A DNA stretch of 64,000 bases from Duganella sp. OV510 (GCF_900100205.1 NZ_FNEQ01000011.1:205321-269320), one strand, 5' to 3'. Counted from the stretch's first letter, positions 32,748 to 41,726 are shown. Numbers and translations: made by a program. The notes: generated from the letters alone by a model not told the origin.

Positions 32748-34847
32748 ATGCCTAAATTTTCACGTACTTCCCTGATGCTTGCCATCGCCGCGCTGTTAAG
32801 TGCTTGCGGTAGCAGCAATGATACTGCTTCCGAAACCACTTCAGCGGCGCCGCTGGCGACGGCTTCCACCATCCTGCAACTTGACGACGGCGAGCTGACG
32901 CCGTCCGATGCGACGCAATTTGCGCAGCCTTCGTTCCACATGGCGCCGGTGCTGCTGGATACACCGGCCGATGCGCAAACGGCGGTGCATACGCAAACCG
33001 TGCCGACCGCGTTCCGCCGCCTCAACACGCGCCAGCTGACGCTGGATTCGTTGCGCGTCGCCCAGGCCAACCGCAGCAGCGACAGCGATAGCTCATCGGC
33101 GACGCCGCTGGCGACTGCCACCACGGTGGTCACCTACACGCCGGCGCAAATCCGTGCCGCGTATGGCTTGCCGGCGCTGCCCGGCAGCTACAGCAACCTG
33201 AGCGCAACGCAAGCGGCACAACTGGGCGCCGGCCAGACCATCTACATCGTCGACGCCATGCATAACCCGAACGTGGCTGCCGAGCTGTCGGCCTTCAACA
33301 GCAAATTCGGCCTGCCGGCCTGCACCACCAGGACCATTGCCACCAACGCCAGCCTGCCGTTGGCGAGCGCATCCAGCAGCGCTTGCGAATTGTCGATTGT
33401 CTACAGCACGTCCAGCGGCGGCATGACCGCCACCGCGCCAACCTATGATTCCGGCTGGGCCACCGAGATCGCGCTTGATGTGCAGTGGGCGCACGCCACC
33501 GCGCCATTGGCGCGCATCGTACTGATCGAATCGGCCAGCGCCAGTTACAGCGATCTGCTGGGCGGCGTGCGCCTGGCCAACAACCTCGGCGCGGGCGTGG
33601 TGTCGATGAGCTTTGGCGGTAGCGAAACCAGCAGCACCAGCTCGGTCGATAGCGTGTTCTCCGCCGCCAATATGACCTATCTCGCCGCGACCGGGGACTC
33701 GGGCGCGGGCGTGGCCTGGCCATCGGTGTCGTCCAAAGTGCTGGCGGTCGGCGGCACCACGCTGACCTATGGCGGCGCGGGCGCGCGTTCGGAAGTGGTG
33801 TGGTCGAGCACCGGCGGCGGCGTCAGCGCCTATGTGGCAACGCCGGCGTATCAGAGCAGCGCCGTGCCGGGCATGGGCACCACCAGCCGCCGCACTGTGG
33901 CGGACGTGGCCTTCAATGCCGATCCGAACAGCGGCCAGTATGTGGCGGTGATCGCTTCCGGCAGCAGCACGGTGAAGTGGACCAGCGTCGGCGGCACCAG
34001 CCTGGCGACGCCGCAATGGGCTGGCCTGGTGGCCATTGCCAATGCGTTGCGCGCGGTTAATGGCAAGGCCGCGCTGGCTGCACCACATGCGGCGCTGTAC
34101 ACCAATATCTCCACCGTGGCCGGTACGTACGCCAGCGTGTTCAAGGACATCACCAGCGGCAGCCACGGCACCTGCTCGGCGTGCAGCGGTGAAACCGGTT
34201 ACGACCAGGCCACCGGCCTCGGCACGCCGAACGGCGACGCGCTGCTGTCGACCTTGTCCGGCCTGACCGTGCAGACGGCGCCGGTCGTGACGGCCGCCAC
34301 CATCAACGGCAAGGCCGGCACGGCGCTGAGCTTTACCGCGCCGGTCACGGCCAGCAATGCGGTGACGTATGCGCTGTCCGGCGCGCCGTCGGGCATGAGC
34401 ATCAGCAGCGCTGGCGTGGTCAGCTGGGCTGCGCCGGTGGTGGGCACGTATAGCGTCACCATCACCGCCAAGGACAGCGTGAACGGCCTCAGCGGTTCGG
34501 GCGTTATCACCGTGGTGATTGCTGCGGCCAGCAGCAGCTCCAACACCACCACCACTACGACCACCACCACCGCCAGCGGCGGCCCGGTTATCAAGGCCAG
34601 CGCCATGACGGGCGTGGCCAACCGCGCGCTGAGCGGCACCATCAGCATCAGCGATGCGACCAGCAAGTCGGTGTCGGTCAGCATTTCCGGTGCACCGCTG
34701 GGCATGACTTTCCAGGTCAATGGCATGCAGATCACCGCCACCTGGGCGGCGCCGAAAGTCGGCAGCTACACGCTGAAAGTGGTGGCCACCGACAGCAATG
34801 GCGCCAGCGCCGCCGCTTCCATTCCGGTCACTGTCACCGCGCGTTAG
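32748..34847 (+). CDS. Sedolisin (S53) family serine-carboxyl protease, lipoprotein
   Basis: A 699-residue surface protease. LSACGSSN near residue 20 is a lipobox, so the protein is lipid-anchored. After a prodomain-like stretch (about 40-130), the S53 catalytic domain shows Glu240 and Asp244 in ATEIALDVQ, the oxyanion Asp317 in AATGDSGAGVAWP and the nucleophile Ser418 in GGTSLATPQW. That is the Glu-Asp-Ser set of sedolisins and not the subtilisin triad. Two Ig-like (He_PIG-type) domains (about 510-600 and 615-699) are joined by a poly-Thr linker. The start at 32748 is chosen because it directly precedes the lipoprotein signal. Confidence 0.88.
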   Translation: MPKFSRTSLMLAIAALLSACGSSNDTASETTSAAPLATASTILQLDDGELTPSDATQFAQPSFHMAPVLLDTPADAQTAVHTQTVPTAFRRLNTRQLTLDSLRVAQANRSSDSDSSSATPLATATTVVTYTPAQIRAAYGLPALPGSYSNLSATQAAQLGAGQTIYIVDAMHNPNVAAELSAFNSKFGLPACTTRTIATNASLPLASASSSACELSIVYSTSSGGMTATAPTYDSGWATEIALDVQWAHATAPLARIVLIESASASYSDLLGGVRLANNLGAGVVSMSFGGSETSSTSSVDSVFSAANMTYLAATGDSGAGVAWPSVSSKVLAVGGTTLTYGGAGARSEVVWSSTGGGVSAYVATPAYQSSAVPGMGTTSRRTVADVAFNADPNSGQYVAVIASGSSTVKWTSVGGTSLATPQWAGLVAIANALRAVNGKAALAAPHAALYTNISTVAGTYASVFKDITSGSHGTCSACSGETGYDQATGLGTPNGDALLSTLSGLTVQTAPVVTAATINGKAGTALSFTAPVTASNAVTYALSGAPSGMSISSAGVVSWAAPVVGTYSVTITAKDSVNGLSGSGVITVVIAAASSSSNTTTTTTTTTASGGPVIKASAMTGVANRALSGTISISDATSKSVSVSISGAPLGMTFQVNGMQITATWAAPKVGSYTLKVVATDSNGASAAASIPVTVTAR

Positions 34848-34870
34848 CCCTCCCTCCGCCTAAAGCACGA

Positions 34871-34909
34871 GGCCCGGTCCACTCCCATGCAGGGTGACCG
34901 GGCCCTTTT
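34871..34909 (+). terminator. Intrinsic terminator after the sedolisin gene
   Basis: GGCCCGGTC (34871-34879) pairs perfectly with GACCGGGCC (34896-34904), followed by C then TTTT. Confidence 0.8.
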
Positions 34910-34942
34910 GTTTCCGCTACATTCTGGTATAGTCTCGCCGCT

Positions 34943-34976
34943 AATTGGTCAGGCCAATTGTTACGTGGTCAGGCCA
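34943..34976 (+). promoter_or_regulatory. Tandem GntR-type operators upstream of the GMC dehydrogenase operon
   Basis: AATTGGTCAGGCCAATT (34943-34959) is a palindrome of the GntR/FadR-PdhR class (consensus type AATTGGT-N3-ACCAATT). Its core TGGTCAGGCCA recurs at 34966-34976. The two centres are 20 bases, or two helical turns, apart. No GntR gene lies in the window, so the regulator would be encoded elsewhere. Confidence 0.55.
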
Positions 34977-34996
34977 TATATTTAGCAATGAATAGT

Positions 34997-35025
34997 TTGA
35001 CTGTGTAATAAAACTGTTTTAAACT
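34997..35025 (+). promoter_or_regulatory. Sigma-70 promoter of the GMC dehydrogenase operon
   Basis: TTGACT (34997-35002) and TAAACT (35020-35025) are separated by 17 bases, in an AT-rich stretch that stands out from the surroundings. It lies downstream of the paired GntR-type sites, leaving about 85 bases of leader to the ATG at 35119. Confidence 0.6.
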
Positions 35026-35118
35026 GCCTTAAGTTTTTGCGCTATATCAAGTTTTTACGCCCGCTGCAGCCGCTTGCTACCGGGTGCTTTCCTCCCCAAA
35101 ACTCATCATTCGCTACCT

Positions 35119-35835
35119 ATGTCCTCAGGCAAATTCAGTCCCTCGCGACGGACTATTCTCATGGCCACTGCAGCGGCCGTTCCTATCGCATCCATCCCTC
35201 TGGTCCGCCAGGCACACGCCGACGGCCTGGAAAATGTCCAACTCAGCCAGTACCAGCCGGTGTTTTTCTCGGCGCCGGAATGGCAATTCATCATGGCCGC
35301 CTGCGACCGCCTGATCCCGGCCGAAGGCCGTGGCCCTGGCGCGCTGGAAACCAACGTGCCGGTGTTCATCGACCAGCAACTGCATAACGGCCTGGGCGAT
35401 GACGTCTACATGGATGGTCCGCACCCGGAAAATCCGGCGCCGACGCTGGGCTTCCAGGGCACGCTGACGCCGCAGCAGAGCTACCGCGCCGGCATCAAGC
35501 TGTCGCAGCAATATGCCAGGCAAAAGTACGGCAAGCAGTTCGAGCAACTGCCGGACGCCGACAAGGATGCGCTGCTGACCGCGCTGCAAAAGAACGAGAT
35601 CAGCTTCGCCGAGCTGGGCGAGCCGGCGCTGAAGGCGTCGTCGTTCTTCGGGCAGTTGCTGGGCGACGCCAAGAACGGCTATCTGGCCGACCCTATGTAC
35701 GGCGGCAACAAGGACATGAAGGCATGGGTGGCGATCGGCTTCCCTGGCGCCCGCGCCGCCTTCACCGAATGGGTGGACACGCACAACGTCAAGTATCCGC
35801 TGGGTCCCGTCAGCGTCAGCGGAAAACGCGCATAA
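35119..35835 (+). CDS. Gluconate 2-dehydrogenase subunit 3 family protein (GMC dehydrogenase gamma subunit)
   Basis: A 238-residue small subunit of a membrane-bound, cytochrome-linked GMC-type dehydrogenase. The N-terminus has a twin-arginine signal (SRRTILMATAAAVPI, about residues 9-23), so it is exported folded, probably carrying the flavoprotein with it. The mature part matches the gluconate 2-dehydrogenase gamma family (MAACDRLIPAEGRGPGALE, KYGKQFEQLPDADKDALL). First of three genes; start 35119 places the Tat motif correctly. Confidence 0.9.
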   Translation: MSSGKFSPSRRTILMATAAAVPIASIPLVRQAHADGLENVQLSQYQPVFFSAPEWQFIMAACDRLIPAEGRGPGALETNVPVFIDQQLHNGLGDDVYMDGPHPENPAPTLGFQGTLTPQQSYRAGIKLSQQYARQKYGKQFEQLPDADKDALLTALQKNEISFAELGEPALKASSFFGQLLGDAKNGYLADPMYGGNKDMKAWVAIGFPGARAAFTEWVDTHNVKYPLGPVSVSGKRA

Positions 35836-35864
35836 CAGCGTCGCATAAGAACAGAAAGAACATC

Positions 35865-37637
35865 ATGGCAAACATTACTAACGACGAAGTCGACGTCGTC
35901 ATCGTCGGCCTCGGTTGGGCCGGCTCGATCATGGCCATCGAACTGGCCAAGGAAGGTCTGAAAGTGCGCGCGCTGGAACGCGGCCCGGACCGTCCACCGG
36001 AAGATTTCGCCTACCCGAAACCAGCCGACCAATACGCCTACGCGATCCGCAACAAAGTCTTCGCGACGCCGCGCGACGCCGCGCTGACCGTACGCTACAA
36101 CGACAGCGAAACCGCGCTGCCTACCCGCAAGTGGGGCGCGTTTGCGCCTGGCACCGGCGTCGGCGGCTCCGGCCTGCACTGGACCGGCGTGCTGATCCGC
36201 CCGACCACCACCGACATCAAGCTGAAGACCTACGCCGACCACGCCTACAAGCGCGGCACGCTCGATCCTGACATGCGCATCAAGGACTTCCCCTTCACCT
36301 GGGACGAGATCGAACCGTACTTCGACAAGTTCGACAAGATCTGCGGCCTGTCCGGCAACACCGGCAACCTGAACGGCGTGATCCAGCCGGGCGGCGATCC
36401 GTTTGAAGGCCCGCGCTCCAGCCCGTACCCGCTGCCGGCGCTGCACGACACCTACAACAGCTCGCTGTTTGCCGAGACCGCGAAGAAGATGGGCTACCAC
36501 CCGTTCCCGAATCCATCGGCCAACGTGTCGCAGGCGTGGACCAACCCGTACGGCGCGCAGCTGGCGCCGTGCAACTACTGCGGCTACTGCTCCAAGTATC
36601 CATGCCTGAATTACTCCAAAGCTTCACCGCAGACGACCATCCTGGATGTGGTGAAACGCATGCCGAACTTCAGCATGCGCACCAACGCCAACGTCATCCG
36701 CGTTGACCTGCACGCCGACAAGAAGACCGCCAAAGGCGTCACCTACGTCGACGAAAACAAGAACGAAGTGTTCCAGCCGGCCAGGATCGTCATCCTGTCC
36801 AGCTTCCAGTTCGCCAACGTGCGCCTGATGATGTTGTCGGGCATCGGCCAGATCTACAATCCGCTGACCGAGACTGGCACTATCGGCCGCAACTACGCCT
36901 TCCTGAGCAATGGCGACGCGACGCTGTTCTTCAAGGACAAGCACTTCAACCCGTTTGCCACCGCCGGCGCCACCGGCGAAATGTTCAACGACATCTCACC
37001 AGGTAATTTCGAAGACGGCATCAAGCTGGGCTTCATCGGCGGCGCCAAGATCCACAGCTCGCAAGCGACCGGTGCGCCGATCGGCACCGCGCTGCCAAAA
37101 GGCACGCCAGGCTGGGGCAAGGGCTGGAAAGAAGGCATGGTCGACTGGTATGGCCGCTCGATGAAAATCGGCATCACCACCACCTGCATGTCGTATCGCG
37201 GCCACCACCTGGACCTGGACCCGAACTACAAGGACCCATGGGGCCAGCCGCTGCTGCGCATGACCTTCGACTGGCGCCAGAACGAGCTGAAGCTGCAACG
37301 CTACCTGCGCGACATGGTGCTCGGGATTGCCAAGGAACTCGGTCCGGACCATATCAACGAGAATTTCCTGTCGCTGGATTCGCACTGGGACATCACCAAG
37401 TACGTGTCGACCCACAACGTGGGCGGCGCCATCATGGGCGATTCGCCGCGCGACTCGGCGCTGAACCGCTACCTGCAATCGTGGGACGTGCACAATGTGT
37501 TCGTACCGGGCGGCAACGCGTTCCCGCAGAACTTCCAGGCCAATCCGACCGCGACCATTGGCGCCATCACGCTGTTTGCTGCCGAAGCGATCAAAAAACA
37601 ATACCTGAAAAACCCTGGCCCGCTGGTGCAAGTATGA
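35865..37637 (+). CDS. GMC family oxidoreductase (flavoprotein subunit of periplasmic sugar/alcohol dehydrogenase)
   Basis: A 590-residue FAD enzyme. The dinucleotide loop VVIVGLGWAGSIMAIELAKE lies at residues 11-30. The GMC signature region GTGVGGSGLHWTGVL and the C-terminal catalytic His region SLDSHWDITKYVSTHNVGG are present. A CNYCGYCSKYPC cluster near residue 238 is the cysteine motif seen in cytochrome-linked gluconate/sorbitol/fructose-type dehydrogenases. It has no signal of its own and presumably travels with the Tat-signal gamma subunit. The likely substrate is an aldose or sugar acid; which one cannot be told. Confidence 0.9.
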   Translation: MANITNDEVDVVIVGLGWAGSIMAIELAKEGLKVRALERGPDRPPEDFAYPKPADQYAYAIRNKVFATPRDAALTVRYNDSETALPTRKWGAFAPGTGVGGSGLHWTGVLIRPTTTDIKLKTYADHAYKRGTLDPDMRIKDFPFTWDEIEPYFDKFDKICGLSGNTGNLNGVIQPGGDPFEGPRSSPYPLPALHDTYNSSLFAETAKKMGYHPFPNPSANVSQAWTNPYGAQLAPCNYCGYCSKYPCLNYSKASPQTTILDVVKRMPNFSMRTNANVIRVDLHADKKTAKGVTYVDENKNEVFQPARIVILSSFQFANVRLMMLSGIGQIYNPLTETGTIGRNYAFLSNGDATLFFKDKHFNPFATAGATGEMFNDISPGNFEDGIKLGFIGGAKIHSSQATGAPIGTALPKGTPGWGKGWKEGMVDWYGRSMKIGITTTCMSYRGHHLDLDPNYKDPWGQPLLRMTFDWRQNELKLQRYLRDMVLGIAKELGPDHINENFLSLDSHWDITKYVSTHNVGGAIMGDSPRDSALNRYLQSWDVHNVFVPGGNAFPQNFQANPTATIGAITLFAAEAIKKQYLKNPGPLVQV

Positions 37638-38899
37638 TCAACAAACTGACGCAATTCCTCACCACGGCAGTGCTGGCGCTGGCTGGCGCCGCTGCCAACG
37701 TGGCACATGCCGCCCCGGACCAGGCGCTGATCCAGCGCGGCGCATACCTGGCGCGCGCCGGCGACTGCATCGCCTGCCACAGCGCACCGGGCAAGCCGGC
37801 GTTTGCAGGCGGCCTGGCGATCGATAGTGGTCACGGCATCATCTACTCGACCAACATCACACCGGACAAGCAAAAAGGCATCGGCACCTACACCGAGCAG
37901 CAATTCTCGGACGCCGTGCGCAAAGGTGTGAAGCCGGATGGCACGCACCTGTATCCGGCCATGCCGTACACCAGCTACGCCAAGGTCAGCGATGCCGACA
38001 TGAAGGCGCTGTATGCCTTCTTCCAGTCGGGCGTGAAAGCATCGACCTTCGAGCCGCCGGCAACGAAGATGAGCTTCCCGTTCAATATGCGCTGGGGCAT
38101 GGGCGTATGGAACTACTTCTTCGCCGACACCAAGCCGTTCATCGCGCAAGCGGGCTGGAGCGACAAGGTCAAGCAAGGCGCGTATCTGGTCGAAGGCCTG
38201 GGTCACTGCTCCAGCTGCCACACGCCGCGCGGCTTCGCGATGAACGAGAAGGCCAGCAACAGCGGCCAGGCCAACTTCCTCGCCGGTGGCGAGCTGAACG
38301 ACTGGCCGGTGCCATCGCTGCGCGGCATGCCGCGCTGGAACGAAGCGCAGATCGTCGACTACCTGCAGACCGGCCGCAACCACGGTTCGGCGGTAGCGGG
38401 CGAAATGACCGCCGTGGTTGAGCACAGCACCTCGCACCTGCGCGAAGAAGACCTGGGTGCAATCGCCGCCTACCTGAAGGCTCTGCCGCCGGTACCGCCA
38501 CGCGGTCCTGCCGTCAAGCCGCAAGGCAAGGACGAGACCGCTCGCAAGCTGACCGCTGCCGTCAACCTGTCGCTGGGAGAACGCCTGTACCTCGACAACT
38601 GCTCGGCCTGTCACTTCGTCAACGGCAAGGGCGCCTCGCGGGTATTCCCCGAGCTGGATGGCGCCACGGTGATCAACGCCGACAATCCGACCGCGCTGGT
38701 GAACGTCATCCTGCATGGCGCGCGCACGCCGTCGACCGAGAAAGCGCCGTCGATCCTGGTGATGCCAGGCTTCTCGCGCCGCCTCAGCGACGCCGAAGTC
38801 GCCACGCTGGCCACCTTCCTGCGCCAGGGCTGGACCAACAGCGCCGCCAGCGTCTCCGAACGCGAAGTCGCCAAAATCCGCGCCAAAGCCGCCCACTAA
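37634..38899 (+). CDS. Triheme cytochrome c subunit of the GMC dehydrogenase
   Basis: A 421-residue exported protein (signal peptide about 1-27, ending ANVAHAA) with three c-type heme sites: CIACH near residue 48, CSSCH near 194 and CSACH near 322, each followed by distal Met candidates. This is the membrane cytochrome that passes electrons from the flavoprotein to ubiquinone in gluconate/sorbitol/alcohol dehydrogenase complexes. The start overlaps the flavoprotein stop. Length and heme count match the family. Confidence 0.93.
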   Translation: MINKLTQFLTTAVLALAGAAANVAHAAPDQALIQRGAYLARAGDCIACHSAPGKPAFAGGLAIDSGHGIIYSTNITPDKQKGIGTYTEQQFSDAVRKGVKPDGTHLYPAMPYTSYAKVSDADMKALYAFFQSGVKASTFEPPATKMSFPFNMRWGMGVWNYFFADTKPFIAQAGWSDKVKQGAYLVEGLGHCSSCHTPRGFAMNEKASNSGQANFLAGGELNDWPVPSLRGMPRWNEAQIVDYLQTGRNHGSAVAGEMTAVVEHSTSHLREEDLGAIAAYLKALPPVPPRGPAVKPQGKDETARKLTAAVNLSLGERLYLDNCSACHFVNGKGASRVFPELDGATVINADNPTALVNVILHGARTPSTEKAPSILVMPGFSRRLSDAEVATLATFLRQGWTNSAASVSEREVAKIRAKAAH

Positions 38900-38903
38900 A
38901 ACT

Positions 38904-38963
38904 CCGGGGTCAGTTCTGCCAAACGTACACGAGCTCGTGTACGTTTGGCAGAACTGACCCCGG
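38904..38963. repeat. 60-bp perfect palindromic repeat (GGGGTCAGTTCTGCC family)
   Basis: Arms of 30 bases with no loop, starting CCGGGGTCAGTTCTGCCAAA and centred on GAGCTC, begin four bases after the cytochrome stop. The same outer 26 bases recur at 43838 and (with substitutions) 58126. Likely a dispersed intergenic element that also ends transcription. Confidence 0.85.
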
Positions 38964-39016
38964 TTCTTATAAGTTTTTCGCCTTTGTGAAGTTGTTTTTA
39001 TTCGTTTTGTTTAATT

Positions 39017-39045
39017 TTGACGAAACGTATGCTGGCGTCTATCGC
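39017..39045 (+). promoter_or_regulatory. Candidate promoter of the rhodanese-encapsulin operon
   Basis: TTGACG (39017-39022) and TATCGC (39040-39045) are 17 bases apart, behind a T-rich stretch (about 38970-39016). The -10 is poor, so the promoter may need an activator. Confidence 0.35.
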
Positions 39046-39067
39046 CATCAACGCACAAAGGTTTCCC

Positions 39068-39529
39068 ATGTCAGAAGTCCTCGACCTGCCGGAGCAACTG
39101 GCAGCCGTCAAATCCCAAGCTGAATCTTCGGGCCTGTCCTATGCCGGCGGTGTGCCGCCTGACGTGGCCTGGCAATTGTTCTCCAGCGGCCAGGTGCTGC
39201 TGGTCGATGTGCGTACCGCCGAGGAACGTAAATTCGTCGGCCATGTGCCCGACAGTCTGCATGTGGCCTGGGCCACCGGCACCGCGCTGACCCGCAATCC
39301 CCGTTTCGCCCGTGAGCTGGAAGCCAGAATCGGCGGCAAGGATGCTGTTGCCTTGCTGCTGTGCCGCAGCGGCAAGCGCTCGGTGCTGGCCGCCGAGGCC
39401 GCCGCCAAGGCGGGCCTCGGCAATGTCTTCAATGTGCTGCAAGGCTTTGAGGGCGAGATCGATGCGCAGCAGCAGCGCGGCAAGGCCGATGGCTGGCGCT
39501 TCCATGGCTTGCCCTGGGTACAGGACTGA
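39068..39529 (+). CDS. Rhodanese-like sulfurtransferase domain protein
   Basis: A 153-residue single-domain rhodanese. The active-site loop LLCRSGKRSVLAA (Cys near residue 101) has the six-residue CRSGKR form of sulfane-sulfur transferases. VLLVDVRTAEERKFVGHVP is the conserved first block. It heads a five-gene cluster with a serine acetyltransferase, an XRE regulator, a family 2A encapsulin and a cysteine desulfurase, so it may accept persulfide sulfur made inside the shell. AAAGG precedes the ATG. Confidence 0.88.
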   Translation: MSEVLDLPEQLAAVKSQAESSGLSYAGGVPPDVAWQLFSSGQVLLVDVRTAEERKFVGHVPDSLHVAWATGTALTRNPRFARELEARIGGKDAVALLLCRSGKRSVLAAEAAAKAGLGNVFNVLQGFEGEIDAQQQRGKADGWRFHGLPWVQD

Positions 39530-39533
39530 CACC

Positions 39534-40454
39534 ATGGCCACCTTCGACATCACCGGTGTCGTGCAGTCACTGCACGAGGCGCGGCATAGCTGGCGCCAGA
39601 CGCAACGCCGCAACAGCGAGGCGGGCAACCGCGAGTTTCCATCGCGCGATGCGCTGTCGTCGATTATCGATTGCCTCAAGGGCGTGCTGTTCCCGATGCG
39701 CCTCGGCCCGCCCGACCTGCGCCAGGAGAGCGAAGACTTCCACGTCGCCCACGCGCTGGATGCGTCGCTGCACGCGCTGCTGCATCAGGTGAAACGCGAG
39801 CTGGCCTACAACGCCAACCTGCGCGGCGATGGCGGCCCGGTGGACGAGGAAGCGCTGACTGCCGTGCGCAGTTTTGCCGCCGCCTTGCCTGGCATCCGCA
39901 CGCTGCTGGACAGCGATGTGCTGGCCGCCTATCAGGGCGATCCGGCCGCGCGCAGCGTCGATGAGGTGCTGCTGTGCTATCCGGGCGTGCTGGCGATGAT
40001 TCATTACCGCCTGGCGCATCAGCTGTACGCGCTGGGACTGCCGCTGCTGGCGCGCATTGTTTCCGAGCTGGCGCACAGCGCCACCGGCATCGACATCCAT
40101 CCAGGCGCGCAGATCGGCGCCGGCTTCTTCATTGATCACGGCACCGGCGTGGTGATCGGCGAAACCGCCGTCATCGGCGAGCGCGTGCGCGTCTACCAGG
40201 CGGTGACACTGGGCGCCAAGCGCTTCCCCACCGATGCCGAGGGCAATCTGCAAAAAGGCCTGCCGCGCCATCCGGTGGTGGAGGATGACGTGGTCATCTA
40301 CGCCGGCGCCACCATCCTCGGCCGCATCACGCTGGGCAAGGGCGCCGTCATCGGCGGCAATGTGTGGCTGACGCACGACGTGCCGGCCGGCGGCCGCGTG
40401 GCGCAGGCCGAATCACGCGAAGGCGCGCAAGCCAATGGCATAGGTGCGTCATGA
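39534..40454 (+). CDS. epsC: Serine O-acetyltransferase (EpsC/CysE type)
   Basis: A 306-residue acetyl-CoA:L-serine O-acetyltransferase giving O-acetylserine for cysteine synthesis. The C-terminal left-handed beta-helix shows hexapeptide rungs (GIDIHPGAQIGAGFFIDHG, VVIGETAVIGERVRVYQAV, GAKRFPTDAEGN) with the catalytic DHG-His near residue 202. The N-terminal helical part is long (about 170 residues), as in the EpsC group. The start at 39534 is preferred over an in-frame start inside the rhodanese gene. It supplies cysteine precursors next to a cysteine-consuming desulfurase. Confidence 0.92.
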   Translation: MATFDITGVVQSLHEARHSWRQTQRRNSEAGNREFPSRDALSSIIDCLKGVLFPMRLGPPDLRQESEDFHVAHALDASLHALLHQVKRELAYNANLRGDGGPVDEEALTAVRSFAAALPGIRTLLDSDVLAAYQGDPAARSVDEVLLCYPGVLAMIHYRLAHQLYALGLPLLARIVSELAHSATGIDIHPGAQIGAGFFIDHGTGVVIGETAVIGERVRVYQAVTLGAKRFPTDAEGNLQKGLPRHPVVEDDVVIYAGATILGRITLGKGAVIGGNVWLTHDVPAGGRVAQAESREGAQANGIGAS

Positions 40455-40702
40455 CAGCGACGATTGCCAATACGCTGGTGCAGGGCTTTGGCCTCGGTGT
40501 GCGTCAGTTGCGCGAGGCGCAGGGCTGGTCGCAGGAGCGGCTGGCGGAGAACTCAAACCTCAACCGCTCCTACATCGGGGAGATCGAGCGCGGCGTGGTG
40601 ATTGCTTCGCTGGTGACGGTGGAAAAGCTGGCCACCGCGCTGAATCTGACGCCGGCCGCGCTGCTGCTGCACGGTGAACGGTGGCGGCAACCGCAAGCTT
40701 GA
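40451..40702 (+). CDS. XRE family helix-turn-helix regulator
   Basis: An 83-residue DNA-binding protein with one HTH_3 domain (about residues 14-70): LRQLREAQGWSQ-type opening (here VRQLREAQGWSQERLAE) and NRSYIGEIERGVV recognition helix. Overlaps the epsC stop by four bases. An inverted repeat lies between it and the shell gene, so it probably regulates the encapsulin genes. It has no sensor domain; any signal would act through dimer stability or a partner. Confidence 0.85.
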   Translation: MTATIANTLVQGFGLGVRQLREAQGWSQERLAENSNLNRSYIGEIERGVVIASLVTVEKLATALNLTPAALLLHGERWRQPQA

Positions 40703-40741
40703 TGGCTATAGCCTGTTGAGCGCTTAGGTATCACACCGCAC

Positions 40742-40767
40742 ACTAGGCTAGTTACTTTCTTTAACTA
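40742..40767 (+). promoter_or_regulatory. Nested inverted repeats upstream of the encapsulin gene
   Basis: ACTAGGCTAGT (40742-40752) is a perfect 5-1-5 palindrome, overlapping TAGTTA (40749-40754) and TAACTA (40762-40767), a 6-7-6 palindrome. They occupy the gap between the XRE gene and the encapsulin ribosome binding site and are the best candidate operator for the XRE protein. Confidence 0.45.
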
Positions 40768-40785
40768 ATCCAGATGGGAGTCATG

Positions 40786-41718
40786 ATGTCGGCAACAGTA
40801 GGTGGGACCACGGCGCTGGGCGATAGCGCCGCACGGCAATTAGCAAACGCAACCAAGACCGCACCGCAGCTCTCGACCATCAGCCCGCGCTGGCTGACGC
40901 ATCTGCTGCAATGGGTGCCGGTGGAGGCCGGTATCTACCGCCTGAACCAGGTCAAGAATCCGGAAGCGATCAAGGTCACCTGCACCGCGCGCGAAGAAGA
41001 AAACCAGCTGCCGCGCACCTATGTCGACTACGAAGAAAATCCGCGCGAGTATTTCCTCAACGCGGTATCGACCATTCTGGATGTGCATACCCGCGTGTCC
41101 GACCTGTACAGCAGCCCGCACGACCAGATCAAGGAACAGCTGCGCCTGACCATCGAGACGATCAAGGAAAACCAGGAATCCGAGCTGATCAACAACCCGG
41201 ATTACGGCCTGCTGGCGCAAGTGACCGACGAGCAGCGCATCTTCCCGCTGACCGGCGCACCGACGCCGGACGACCTCGACGAGCTGCTGACCAAGGTGTG
41301 GAAAGAGCCGGCCTTCTTCCTGACCCATCCGCTGGCGATTGCCGCCTTTGGCCGCGAGGCGACCCGTCGCGGCACGCCGCCACCGACCATCAGCCTGTTC
41401 GGCTCGCAGTTCATTACCTGGCGCGGCATTCCGCTGATTCCGTCGGACAAAGTGCCTGTGGCCGACGGCAAGTCGAAGATCATCCTGCTGCGCGTGGGCG
41501 ACAAGCGCCAGGGCGTGGTGGGCCTGTTCCAGCCTGGCCTGCCGGGCGAGCAGAGCCCGGGCCTGTCGGTGCGCTTCATGGGCATCAACAACCACGCGAT
41601 CTCGTCCTACCTGATTTCGCTGTACTGCTCGCTGGCGGTGCTGACGCCGGATGCGCTGGCCGTGCTCGATGACGTGGAAATCGGTAAATACCACGACTAT
41701 CCAGACACTTATAAATAA
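40786..41718 (+). CDS. Family 2A encapsulin nanocompartment shell protein (SrpI-like)
   Basis: A 310-residue HK97-fold shell protein of the family 2A encapsulins, which assemble into small icosahedral protein compartments. Family features are ARQLANATKTAPQLSTISPRW followed within 15 residues by LLQWVPVEAGIYRLN, then LPRTYVDYEENPREYFLN, an E-loop/A-domain region with VTDEQRIFPLTGAPTPDDLDEL split over 140-165, and the end block LYCSLAVLTPDALAVLDDVEIG. GGGAG (40776-40780) favours ATG 40786 over 40783 or 40774. The next gene encodes the known cargo type, a cysteine desulfurase. Confidence 0.92.
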   Translation: MSATVGGTTALGDSAARQLANATKTAPQLSTISPRWLTHLLQWVPVEAGIYRLNQVKNPEAIKVTCTAREEENQLPRTYVDYEENPREYFLNAVSTILDVHTRVSDLYSSPHDQIKEQLRLTIETIKENQESELINNPDYGLLAQVTDEQRIFPLTGAPTPDDLDELLTKVWKEPAFFLTHPLAIAAFGREATRRGTPPPTISLFGSQFITWRGIPLIPSDKVPVADGKSKIILLRVGDKRQGVVGLFQPGLPGEQSPGLSVRFMGINNHAISSYLISLYCSLAVLTPDALAVLDDVEIGKYHDYPDTYK

Positions 41719-41726
41719 GGCGCGCC

